Origin: SIG588 sp045599305 | GTDB lineage: Bacteria; Bacillota; Clostridia; Oscillospirales; Acutalibacteraceae | Reading direction: 5' to 3' | Assembly: GCA_045599305.1 (NCBI GenBank) | Contig: JAZRVU010000023.1 | Span: 1 to 18,496 of the forward strand | Length of the DNA stretch: 18,496 nucleotides | Shown here: positions 7,558 to 14,488 of the stretch, piece by piece | How the letters are laid out: each line of letters begins with the position of its first letter | How positions within the stretch are numbered: the stretch's first letter is position 1 | Translations under genes and position numbers: made by a program | The notes under the pieces: generated by a model | Database searches by the model: none | Told to the model about the DNA's origin: nothing | Seen by the model: the letters and a program-made list of their open reading frames with translations, nothing else

Positions 7558-7566
7558 TAGCGTTTT

Positions 7567-7607
7567 GAAAAAATTAAAAGCCGCGGGTATTCCGATATGC
7601 CCGCGGC
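7567..7607 (-). terminator. Minus-strand intrinsic terminator in a divergent spacer
   Basis: Arms 7580-7590 and 7597-7607 form an 11-bp GC-rich stem with one wobble around a 6-base loop. Read on the minus strand it is followed by TTTTAATTTTTTC; there is no T run on the plus strand. No minus-strand gene lies upstream, so it may insulate the AraC promoter from antisense transcription, or be left over from rearrangement. It also sits in the region of the plus-strand oxidoreductase promoter. Confidence 0.7.
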
Positions 7608-7610
7608 AAA

Positions 7611-7616
7611 TATAAT
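7611..7616 (+). promoter_or_regulatory. Candidate -10 box of the oxidoreductase gene
   Basis: A perfect TATAAT directly after the hairpin at 7580-7607, about 27 bases before the ATG. No convincing -35 box is present at 16-18 bases, so an activator may be needed; the neighbouring AraC protein is the obvious candidate. Confidence 0.4.
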
Positions 7617-7642
7617 CCAAAAGGAAAGACGGTGTATTGCGG

Positions 7643-8590
7643 ATGAAAACAGTGATTTGCGGTCTTTGGCACGTGCACGCCGAGGAATATTACCGCGTGG
7701 CGGCCGCCCACACCGAGGTGCTCGGTGTGTTCGAGCCCGACGAACAGCGGCGGGAGGCGTTTTGCAAAAAATACGGTGTGCCCGTGCTGGAAACGTTTGA
7801 AGACCTGCTGCAAAGCGGCGCCGACGCGGCCATTGTCTGCACCGCCACCGATCAGCATGTGAAGGTCATGCCCCGTCTGGCCGCGGCCGGGATGGACATT
7901 TTCTCCGAAAAGGTGCTGGCGCTCTCGACGGCCGACTGCGAGACGATCGAGGCCGCCGTGAAGGAAAACGGCGTGAAATTCGTCATCTCCCTGCCCAAAA
8001 AGTACAATGCCGAGATCATCACCGCCAAAGCGATCGCCGACAGCGGCGTGCTGGGCAAGATCAACCATTTCCGCTACCGCAACGCCCACACCGGCAGCAG
8101 CGACTACTGGCTGCCGCCCCACTTTTACCGTGCGGCGGAATGCGGCGGCGGCGCCATGATCGATCTGGGTGCCCACGGTATGTATCTGTGTGACTGGTTC
8201 TGCGGTATGCCCGCCGACGCCAAGTCCACCTTCACCCTCGCCTGTTCGCTTGACCGGGAAAAGACCGGCAACCGCGAAGGGCTGGAGGATAACGCCATCA
8301 CCGTGATGCGCTACGAAGACGGCTGCATCGGCATCAACGAGACCGGTTTCGTCTCCTTCGGCTGCCCCGCCATTCTGGAGGTGGGCGGCGAACAGGGCTT
8401 CCTAATGGTGAATGGCCAGACGGTCACCCTGCGCACCAAGCAGGACAATGTGACACGCGAGATCCCGCTCGCACCCGCACAGCCGCTGCCCATCGAGCAG
8501 TTCTGCACCGGCCGTATTCCGGACGGCTGCGGCATGAAAGAGGCCAAGCACCTGACCGCACTGATGGAGATGGCCTACCGAAACGCCTAA
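7643..8590 (+). CDS. Gfo/Idh/MocA-family NAD(P)-dependent oxidoreductase
   Basis: A 315-residue cytoplasmic enzyme with an N-terminal Rossmann fold (about 1-115) and a C-terminal alpha/beta domain. Seen in sequence: the FSEKVLA motif with E89-K90 (family EKP motif, here with Val in place of Pro) and the GGGAMIDLGAHGMYLCDW segment, with D174 and H178 as likely catalytic-site residues. The first glycine loop reads GLWHVH instead of the usual GxGxxG, which is odd. Family members oxidise or reduce sugars, inositols and their derivatives; the substrate here is unknown. An in-frame TTG at 7637 is possible, but the ATG at 7643 gives the typical MKTVICG start; only a weak GGTG precedes it. It stands alone as a single-gene unit ending in a strong terminator. 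Confidence 0.9.
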   Translation: MKTVICGLWHVHAEEYYRVAAAHTEVLGVFEPDEQRREAFCKKYGVPVLETFEDLLQSGADAAIVCTATDQHVKVMPRLAAAGMDIFSEKVLALSTADCETIEAAVKENGVKFVISLPKKYNAEIITAKAIADSGVLGKINHFRYRNAHTGSSDYWLPPHFYRAAECGGGAMIDLGAHGMYLCDWFCGMPADAKSTFTLACSLDREKTGNREGLEDNAITVMRYEDGCIGINETGFVSFGCPAILEVGGEQGFLMVNGQTVTLRTKQDNVTREIPLAPAQPLPIEQFCTGRIPDGCGMKEAKHLTALMEMAYRNA

Positions 8591-8600
8591 TATTTTACCG

Positions 8601-8631
8601 AAAAAAGCGAGGGACGCCCCCTCGCTTTTTT
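8601..8631. terminator. Bidirectional intrinsic terminator
   Basis: A perfect 13-base inverted repeat (8601-8613 with 8619-8631) around loop ACGCC, with six As on one side and six Ts on the other. It separates the convergent oxidoreductase and pflA genes and can serve both. Confidence 0.93.
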
Positions 8632-8638
8632 GCTTTAC

Positions 8639-9352
8639 TTACCGATATTTCGATGGAATAAGAGATTGCAGCTGCTGCATCTTCTGCGCCGAAGGAGTCG
8701 GGGTATCGGCCAGTGGGAACGGGATGCCGAGCGCCTGATACTTTTCGAGGCACAGATTGCGAAACGGCAGCAATTCCACCTTTTTCACACAGGAAAACCG
8801 CGCGGCCACCTCGCCCAGTGCCCGCACGTCGTCCTCACCGTCGCTTTTACCCGGGATGATCACCCGGCGCAGCCATGTGGGAATGCCGCGTGCCTCCAGT
8901 TCGCTCAAAAACCGCTCGGTACAAGTCAACGATCCCTTCGTAAAGCGGCGGTAGTCCTCCTCGCTCGCATATTTGTGATCGAGCAGAACAAGATCGGTGC
9001 AGGAAAGCAAGCGGGCGACCTCGTCGTTGAACAGGCAGCCGGACGTATCGAGTGCCGTGTGGACCCCGGCGGCCTTCAGTTTGGAAAAAAGCTCCGCCAC
9101 GAACGCCGCCTGCCACAGCGGCTCACCGCCCGAAACTGTGACACCGCCGTTTTCGCCGAAATAGGCACGAAAGCGCAGGACTTTTTTCACCAGCGTGTCG
9201 GTGTCCGTTTCCATGCCGCCGGCAGGGTCCCATGTATCGGGGTTGTGGCAGCAGATGCAGCGCAGCGGACAGCCCTGCATGAACACCACACAGCGCACAC
9301 CCGGCCCGTCCACCGTGCCGAGGCTCTGAAAAGAATGGATGCGTCCCTTCAT
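8639..9352 (-). CDS. pflA: Pyruvate formate-lyase activating enzyme (radical SAM)
   Basis: A 237-residue radical SAM enzyme that uses a 4Fe-4S cluster and S-adenosylmethionine to place the glycyl radical on PflB. The cluster motif CX3CX2C is C28-C32-C35 in GCPLRCICCHNPDTW. The SAM-binding VTVSGGEPLWQ segment and the DLVLLDHKYASEEDYRRFT segment follow in the expected order. DGPGVRCVVFMQG at the start is typical of the family, and length is normal. It begins four bases after the pflB stop codon, so the two are co-transcribed and share the structured pfl leader. The enzyme works in the cytoplasm under anaerobic conditions. An ordinary member with all key residues present. Confidence 0.96.
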   Translation of the reverse strand: MKGRIHSFQSLGTVDGPGVRCVVFMQGCPLRCICCHNPDTWDPAGGMETDTDTLVKKVLRFRAYFGENGGVTVSGGEPLWQAAFVAELFSKLKAAGVHTALDTSGCLFNDEVARLLSCTDLVLLDHKYASEEDYRRFTKGSLTCTERFLSELEARGIPTWLRRVIIPGKSDGEDDVRALGEVAARFSCVKKVELLPFRNLCLEKYQALGIPFPLADTPTPSAQKMQQLQSLIPSKYR

Positions 9353-9356
9353 GGCA

Positions 9357-11585
9357 TCAAATGGCGGTGTGGAAGGTGCGCATGATGACCTCGCGCTGCT
9401 GCTCCTTCGACAGGCGGCAGAAATTCACCGCGTAACCGGACACACGGATGGTGAGGTTGGGATACTTTTCGGGATGATCGTAAGCATCCATCAGCGTTTC
9501 GCGGTTGAGCACATTCACGTTGATGTGATGGGCGTTGTTGAGGAAATAGCCGTCCAGAATGCTGACAAGGTTATCCACCCGTTCTTCCCTGCTGCGGCCG
9601 AGTGCCTCGGGAATGATGGAAAAGGTGTTGGAGATCCCGTCCGAAGCGGAGGCGTAGGGCAGTTTGGAGACCGAGTTGAGGGATGCGAGCGCGCCGTTAT
9701 GCTCGCGGCCGTGCATGGGGTTGGCGCCCGGTGCGAACGGCTCGCCCTTTTGGCGGCCGTCCGGCGTGGCACCGGTCTTCTTGCCATAGACCACATTGGA
9801 GGTGATGGTGAGCGCCGAAAGGGTGTGGGTCGCACCGCGATAGGCGGGCGTCTTCTTCAGTTCCTCATGGACGCGCACGAGCATCGCCTCGGCGATCTCA
9901 TCCGCACGGTCGTCATCGTTGCCGTATTTCGGGAAATCACCGGTGGTCTCAAAATCGACGATCAGGCCGTTTTCATCACAGATCGGCCGGACAGAAGCGT
10001 ATTTGATAGCCGAAAGGGAATCGGTGATGACCGAAAGACCTGCCACACCGAAAGCCATCAGGCGGTCGACATCGGTGTCGTGCAGCGCCATCTGGGTCTT
10101 TTCGTAGGCGTATTTATCGTGCATATAGTGGATGCAGTTCATGGTGTTGACATACAGGCGGCAAAGCCACTCCAGATACACATTGAACCGCTCCATGACC
10201 TTTTTGTAATCCAAAACGCCGTCCGACATCGGCGGCATCTGCGGCCCGATGTGGGTGCCGAACACATTGTCCACACCGCCGTTGAGAGCCAGCAGCAGCA
10301 GTTTGGCCAAATTGGTGCGGGCGCCGAAGAACTGCATCTGTTTGCCGATCTTCATGGCCGACACGCAGCAGGCGATACCGTAATCGTCGCCGAAACGGGT
10401 GCGCATCAGGTCATCGTTTTCATACTGGATCGCGTCGGTATCGCAGGAGACTTTGGCACAGAATTTCTTGAAGGCCTCGGGCAGCGCGTGGCTCCACAGC
10501 ACCGTGAGGTTCGGCTCCGGCGCGGCACCGAGATTATAAAGCGTGTTGAGGATGCGGAAAGAGGATTTGGTGACCAGCGTTTTGTGATTCAGATTCATGC
10601 CGCCGATGCTCTCGGTGATCCACATGGGGTCGCCGCCGAACAGTTCATTGTATTCGGGCGTGCGCAAATGACGGGCACAGCGCAGCTTCAGCACCAGATC
10701 GTCTATGAGTTCCTGTGCGCCGGCCTCATCGAGCAGGCCGTTCTGCATATCCCGCTCGATATAGATATCGAAGAAGGTGGAGGTGCGGCCGAAGGACATC
10801 GCCGCGCCGTTTTGCTCCTTGTTGGCGGCCAGATAGCCGAAATACGTCCACTGGATGGCTTCGCGGGCATTGGAGGCCGGGCCTGAAATATCGTAGCCGT
10901 AGGAGGCGGCCATTTCCTTGAGCTTGCCGAGGAACGCGATCTGCTGATAGAGTTCTTCCAACAACCGCACATTATCGACGCTCATGAAGTTTTCGCCGAC
11001 TTTCGCCTTGTCCTTCTGCTTTTCGGCGATCAGCACATCCACGCCATAGAGCGCGATGCGGCGATAGTCGCCGATGATGCGGCCGCGGCCGTAGGCATCG
11101 GGCAGACCGGTAAGCAGCGCACAGTGACGAGCCGCCTTCATCTCGTCGGTATAGACACGGAACACGCCGTCATTGTGGGTGGTGCGATAGGTGAAATACT
11201 CCTCGATCTTGTCCGAAAGCTTGTAGCCATAGGCCTCACAGGCAGAGCGCGCCATACGGATACCGCCGAAAGGATTCACACCGCGCTTGAGCGGCTCGTC
11301 CGTCTGCAGGCCGACGATAAGGTCATCCTCGGTGAGATAGCCGGGGGCATAGTTGCACAGGGAGGACACGGTCGAGGTATCGACCGCCAGCACACCGCCG
11401 CGCTCCTGCTCCAGCGCTTTCAGCCGCTCCAGCTCAGCCAGCGCCTTCTTGGTGCGCGCCGTCGGGCCGCTCAGAAAAGAGTCATCACCCGTATACGGGG
11501 TATAGTTCTTGTCGATAAAGTCCCGCACATTGATGTTCTCCTGCCAATCTCCATCGACAAATCCGTTCCATTGTGCAAATGTCAT
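9357..11585 (-). CDS. pflB: Formate C-acetyltransferase (pyruvate formate-lyase)
   Basis: This glycyl-radical enzyme splits pyruvate with CoA to acetyl-CoA and formate. Near full length (742 residues from the chosen start). Key residues counted from the upstream in-frame GTG at 11594: the catalytic cysteine pair C409-C410 in GIACCVSAM and the radical glycine G720 in RVSGYAV near the C-terminus (subtract three for the ATG start). The ATG at 11585 is preferred because AAAGGA is only two bases from the GTG but eleven from the ATG, and MTFAQWNGFVDGDW aligns with the usual N-terminus. The gene follows the fumarase operon on the same strand but has its own TTGACA promoter and a riboswitch-like leader with an intrinsic terminator. 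pflA follows immediately. Confidence 0.97.
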   Translation of the reverse strand: MTFAQWNGFVDGDWQENINVRDFIDKNYTPYTGDDSFLSGPTARTKKALAELERLKALEQERGGVLAVDTSTVSSLCNYAPGYLTEDDLIVGLQTDEPLKRGVNPFGGIRMARSACEAYGYKLSDKIEEYFTYRTTHNDGVFRVYTDEMKAARHCALLTGLPDAYGRGRIIGDYRRIALYGVDVLIAEKQKDKAKVGENFMSVDNVRLLEELYQQIAFLGKLKEMAASYGYDISGPASNAREAIQWTYFGYLAANKEQNGAAMSFGRTSTFFDIYIERDMQNGLLDEAGAQELIDDLVLKLRCARHLRTPEYNELFGGDPMWITESIGGMNLNHKTLVTKSSFRILNTLYNLGAAPEPNLTVLWSHALPEAFKKFCAKVSCDTDAIQYENDDLMRTRFGDDYGIACCVSAMKIGKQMQFFGARTNLAKLLLLALNGGVDNVFGTHIGPQMPPMSDGVLDYKKVMERFNVYLEWLCRLYVNTMNCIHYMHDKYAYEKTQMALHDTDVDRLMAFGVAGLSVITDSLSAIKYASVRPICDENGLIVDFETTGDFPKYGNDDDRADEIAEAMLVRVHEELKKTPAYRGATHTLSALTITSNVVYGKKTGATPDGRQKGEPFAPGANPMHGREHNGALASLNSVSKLPYASASDGISNTFSIIPEALGRSREERVDNLVSILDGYFLNNAHHINVNVLNRETLMDAYDHPEKYPNLTIRVSGYAVNFCRLSKEQQREVIMRTFHTAI

Positions 11586-11610
11586 GTCTGTCACGTTCCT
11601 TTCAGTAAAT

Positions 11611-11645
11611 AAAAAAGGGTAACCCTGAACAAAACAGAGTTACCC
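11611..11645 (-). terminator. Intrinsic terminator in the pflB leader
   Basis: On the minus strand GGGTAACTCTG (11635-11645) pairs fully, with one G-U wobble, with CAGGGTTACCC (11617-11627) around a 7-base loop, then six Ts (11611-11616). It lies just before the pflB ribosome binding site. It starts within the conserved CTGGGTA end of the putative aptamer, so it is the likely expression platform. It would also stop read-through from the fumarase operon, for which no other terminator is visible. Confidence 0.88.
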
Positions 11646-11712
11646 AGACGGTCGGCACAATATTTTCACCCCGGCACACTGTGTCCATTCACATACCGTC
11701 AGCACCGGGGGA
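11641..11712 (-). promoter_or_regulatory. Divergent ZTP (pfl-motif) riboswitch aptamer
   Basis: On the minus strand the elements run in order: CCCCGG (11705-11710), then GACGGT (11695-11700), a small hairpin TGTG/CACA (11690-11693 with 11680-11683), CCGGGG (11669-11674) and ACCGTC (11647-11652). The first and fourth pair, and the second and last pair, giving the stem-plus-pseudoknot layout of the ZTP aptamer. The 3' end CCGTCTGGGTA differs from the family's near-invariant CCGCCTGGGCA at two places. The C-to-T change in the pseudoknot is matched by a G-to-A change on the partner side. It lies upstream of pflB, the gene for which the motif was named. The conserved GGGAG segment is not obvious, so this could be a variant. 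The ligand is inferred. Confidence 0.65.
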
Positions 11713-11739
11713 ATCCAGCATTTTCAAACTTCTGTATAA

Positions 11740-11768
11740 ATAGTAAACCTTTTTTGAAAACTTGTCAA
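11740..11768 (-). promoter_or_regulatory. Promoter of pflBA
   Basis: On the minus strand a perfect TTGACA (11763-11768), a 17-base spacer and TACTAT (11740-11745). Transcription would start near 11733, about 22 bases before the aptamer. It lies in the short gap after the fumarase beta stop codon. Confidence 0.75.
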
Positions 11769-11783
11769 GTGTTTTTCCGAAAA

Positions 11784-12311
11784 TCACCGATAGAGATTTC
11801 CGCCGTGAGCGTCCACCGCCACGATGCAGGGAAAATCGCAGACGGTGATGCGGCGAAGCGCTTCTGTGCCGAGGTCCTCATAGGCGACCACGCGGGAGGC
11901 GGTGATGGCTTTTGAAAGCAGGGCACCGCAGCCGCCCACCGCGGCAAAATAGACGGCGTGGCAGGCTGTCATGGCGGCGATGACCTCTTGTGACCGCCGT
12001 CCCTTGCCCACCATTCCCTTCAGCCCGAGCGAGAGCAGGGCGGGGGTGTATGTATCCATACGCGTGGAGGTGGTGGGGCCGGCAGAGCCGATCACGCGGC
12101 CCTCCCGTGCGGGAGAAGGCCCCATGTAATAGACCGTCTCGCCGCGCACATCCGCCGGCAGCGGCTCACCGGCGCCGATCGCCTCGAACAGGCGCTTGTG
12201 TGCGGCGTCGCGCGCCACCAGCATCTCGCCCGAAAGCAGCACCTTGTCCCCCGCGCGCAGCGTGTCGATCACCGCGTCGGTCAACGGCAGGGTAATGCGT
12301 TTTTCGTTCAT
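11784..12311 (-). CDS. Class I fumarate hydratase, beta (C-terminal) subunit
   Basis: A 175-residue protein forming the C-terminal part of a two-subunit iron-sulfur fumarase, which reversibly hydrates fumarate to malate. Characteristic segments: VYYMGPSPAREGRVIGSAGP followed by TTSTRMD (substrate-binding loop of this family), GMVGKGRRS, and the C-terminal VAVDAHGGNLYR. L-tartrate dehydratase beta subunits look very similar, but the neighbouring malic enzyme favours fumarase. GGAGG lies eight bases before the ATG, and only 13 bases separate it from the alpha gene. It is the last gene of the malic enzyme-fumarase operon. Confidence 0.93.
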   Translation of the reverse strand: MNEKRITLPLTDAVIDTLRAGDKVLLSGEMLVARDAAHKRLFEAIGAGEPLPADVRGETVYYMGPSPAREGRVIGSAGPTTSTRMDTYTPALLSLGLKGMVGKGRRSQEVIAAMTACHAVYFAAVGGCGALLSKAITASRVVAYEDLGTEALRRITVCDFPCIVAVDAHGGNLYR

Positions 12312-12324
12312 CTTCCCCGCCTCC

Positions 12325-13167
12325 TCACAGTGTCACCGTCTTGTGACGGTTGACATGGCAGCAGATATTGACCGCGACGGGCAGTCCCGCGATGTGGGTG
12401 GGATAGGTCTCGATCTGCACGGCAAGCGCCGTCGTGCGGCCGCCGAGCCCCGCGGGGCCGATGCCCAGCGCGTTGATCCCGGCGAGCAGTTCCTCCTCCA
12501 TTTGGGCGATGTGCGGCAGTGTGGAACGGCTGCCGACCTCGCGGGTGAGGGCGTGTTTGGCCATCAGCGCACATTTTTCGAAATTGCCGCCGATGCCGAC
12601 GCCGACCACCATGGGCGGGCAGGCATTGGCTCCCGCCTCGCGCACCGCCTGCAAGACGGCCGCTTTCACGCCCTCTGCCCCATCGGCGGGCTTGAGCATG
12701 AATACACGGCTGGTGTTCTCGCTGCCGAAGCCCTTGGCAGTGACGGTGAGGGTGACTTTGTCGCCGGGAACAATGGCGGTGTGGATCACCGCCGGGGTAT
12801 TATCCCCCGTGTTGACACGCAAAAGCGGGTCGGACACCACCGAACGGCGCAGATAGCCCTGCGTGTAGCCGCGGCGCACCCCCTCGTGGATCGCGTCGGC
12901 GACCGAGCCGCCGGTGAAGTGCACCTCCTGCCCAACCTCCAAAAACACCACCGCCATGCCGGTATCCTGACAAATCGGGATACGCTCGGCCGCGGCGACG
13001 TCCATATTTTGGGTCAGCATGCCGAGCACCTCGCGGGCGAGCGGGGCGGTCTCTTTTTCGGCGGCGCACCGCAGGGCGCCGACCATATCCGGTGACAGGA
13101 CATGGTTGATCTCCTCGCAGGCGGCGGCCACCGCTTGCGTGACCAGTTTGACATCCAGTTCTCTCAT
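12325..13167 (-). CDS. Class I fumarate hydratase, alpha (N-terminal) subunit
   Basis: A 280-residue subunit carrying the catalytic, oxygen-sensitive 4Fe-4S cluster. Likely ligands are C66 in PICQDTG, C183 in NACPPMVVG and C199 in GGNFEKCALM, all in the conserved order. The C-terminal part keeps GPAGLGGRTTALAV and HIAGLPVAVNICCHVNRHK. It pairs with the beta subunit encoded next. Its ATG overlaps the stop of the malic enzyme gene as ATGA, so translation is probably coupled. Tartrate dehydratase is the main alternative; fumarase is preferred because of the malic enzyme upstream. Cytoplasmic, anaerobic C4 metabolism. Confidence 0.94.
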   Translation of the reverse strand: MRELDVKLVTQAVAAACEEINHVLSPDMVGALRCAAEKETAPLAREVLGMLTQNMDVAAAERIPICQDTGMAVVFLEVGQEVHFTGGSVADAIHEGVRRGYTQGYLRRSVVSDPLLRVNTGDNTPAVIHTAIVPGDKVTLTVTAKGFGSENTSRVFMLKPADGAEGVKAAVLQAVREAGANACPPMVVGVGIGGNFEKCALMAKHALTREVGSRSTLPHIAQMEEELLAGINALGIGPAGLGGRTTALAVQIETYPTHIAGLPVAVNICCHVNRHKTVTL

Positions 13168-14339
13168 TGTATTCTTGCCACTCCTGTGTCGATCGCGGCC
13201 TGCTTCACGGCCGCGGATACATTGCGGAATACCGCCGGATCGAGCGTGTCGGGCACGATGCGCTCGGCGGTCATATCCTCTTCGGCGATGCTGCCCGCAA
13301 TGGCGAACGCCGCCGCCAGTTTCATCTCTTCGTTGATGGCGCGGGCACGGACGTCCAGCGCGCCGCGGAAGATGCCGGGGAACGCCATGACGTTGTTGAT
13401 CTGGTTCGGGAAGTCACTGCGGCCGGTTCCCACGATGGCGGCACCCGCCGCACGGGCCAGATCGGGCATGATCTCGGGGGTGGGGTTGGCCATGGCAAAG
13501 ACGATCGGATCGGGTGCCATGGAGCGGATCATGTCCGGGGTGACCACACCGGGTGCCGAGACCCCCACAAAGATATCCGCGTCCACCAGCGCGTCGGCCA
13601 GCGTGCCGTGCAGCAGACGGGGATTCGTCTGCCGGGCAATGGCCGCGTGCGCGGGAGTCAGGCTGTCGTCATCACGGGCGAGAATGCCGGATTTGTCGCA
13701 CAGGGTGATATCGTCGAAGCCGAAGCGCAGCAGCAATTTGGCGATAGCGGTGCCGGCGGCACCTGCCCCGTTGATGACGAGGCGGCAGGCTTCCTTCTTC
13801 TTTTTGGTAAATTTGAGTGCATTGATGATGCCCGCCAGCACGATGACGGCGGTGCCGTGCTGATCGTCGTGAAAGACGGGGATATCCAGCCGGGCTTTCA
13901 GTTTTTCTTCGATCTCAAAGCAGCGCGGCGCGGCGATATCCTCAAGATTGATGCCGCCGAAACTGCCGGCGATGAGGGCGACCGTCTCCACCACGGTATC
14001 GACATCGTGGGAGCGGATGCACAGCGGGAAAGCGTCCACACCGCCGAGTTCCTTGAACAGCAGGCACTTGCCCTCCATCACCGGCATCCCCGCCTCCGGG
14101 CCGATATCGCCGAGCCCCAGCACGGCGCTGCCGTCGGTGATGACGGCGACGAGGTTGTGGCGGCGGGTCAGCTCCCAGCTTTTGTCGGGCTGTGCCTGTA
14201 TGGCAAGGCAGGGCGCCGCAACGCCCGGCGTATACAGCACCGACAGATCGTGCCGGTCGCCGAGCGGTGCCCGGGAGATGACTTCGATCTTGCCGCCGAG
14301 TGCATAGTGCTTTTGCATGGCTTCTTCATTGATATTCAT
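13164..14339 (-). CDS. NAD(P)-dependent malic enzyme
   Basis: A 391-residue short bacterial malic enzyme that decarboxylates malate to pyruvate, or possibly runs in reverse. Seen: YTPGVAAPC near the N-terminus, VITDGSAVLGLGDIGPEAG, VFHDDQHGTAVI with the metal-binding aspartates, the Rossmann loop INGAGAAGTAIAKLL and FAMANPTPEI. There is no C-terminal phosphotransacetylase domain. The frame is open to a GTG at 14348, but GAGGG at 14348-14352 lies eight bases before the ATG at 14339, so that ATG is the start. It is the first gene of the operon with the two fumarase subunits, behind a near-consensus promoter. Cofactor preference (NAD or NADP) cannot be settled here. Confidence 0.95.
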   Translation of the reverse strand: MNINEEAMQKHYALGGKIEVISRAPLGDRHDLSVLYTPGVAAPCLAIQAQPDKSWELTRRHNLVAVITDGSAVLGLGDIGPEAGMPVMEGKCLLFKELGGVDAFPLCIRSHDVDTVVETVALIAGSFGGINLEDIAAPRCFEIEEKLKARLDIPVFHDDQHGTAVIVLAGIINALKFTKKKKEACRLVINGAGAAGTAIAKLLLRFGFDDITLCDKSGILARDDDSLTPAHAAIARQTNPRLLHGTLADALVDADIFVGVSAPGVVTPDMIRSMAPDPIVFAMANPTPEIMPDLARAAGAAIVGTGRSDFPNQINNVMAFPGIFRGALDVRARAINEEMKLAAAFAIAGSIAEEDMTAERIVPDTLDPAVFRNVSAAVKQAAIDTGVARIQ

Positions 14340-14371
14340 CAGATACACCCTCTTTGGATGGGTTTTTATCC

Positions 14372-14400
14372 ATTATACAACGCTTTATCGGATTTGTCCA
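14372..14400 (-). promoter_or_regulatory. Promoter of the malic enzyme-fumarase operon
   Basis: On the minus strand TGGACA (14395-14400), a 17-base spacer and a perfect TATAAT (14372-14377). No structured leader was seen between it and the start codon. Confidence 0.75.
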
Positions 14401-14437
14401 CCGAAAAGAGCCGTTTTCCCGTCTCTTTCGCACATAT

Positions 14438-14465
14438 TTGCCGGCCGCACCGCACATCCTATAAA
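14438..14465 (+). promoter_or_regulatory. Candidate promoter of the diaminopentanoate dehydrogenase-like gene
   Basis: TTGCCG (14438-14443), a 16-base spacer and TATAAA (14460-14465) on the plus strand. This leaves a very short leader holding GAGGG at 14478-14482. Confidence 0.45.
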
Positions 14466-14488
14466 AAAAGCGGAAAAGAGGGAAATGT

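Noticed and set aside
9339..10886. A 515-codon plus-strand frame opposite pflB
   Set aside because: pflB on the other strand has all catalytic residues; the plus-strand translation resembles no family and is a GC-codon shadow.
11641..11712. FMN or tetrahydrofolate riboswitch as the identity of the pflB leader
   Set aside because: A GGGTGAAA-like stretch recalls FMN elements, but the multi-helix FMN core is missing; the pseudoknot layout and the CTGGGTA end fit the ZTP family better.
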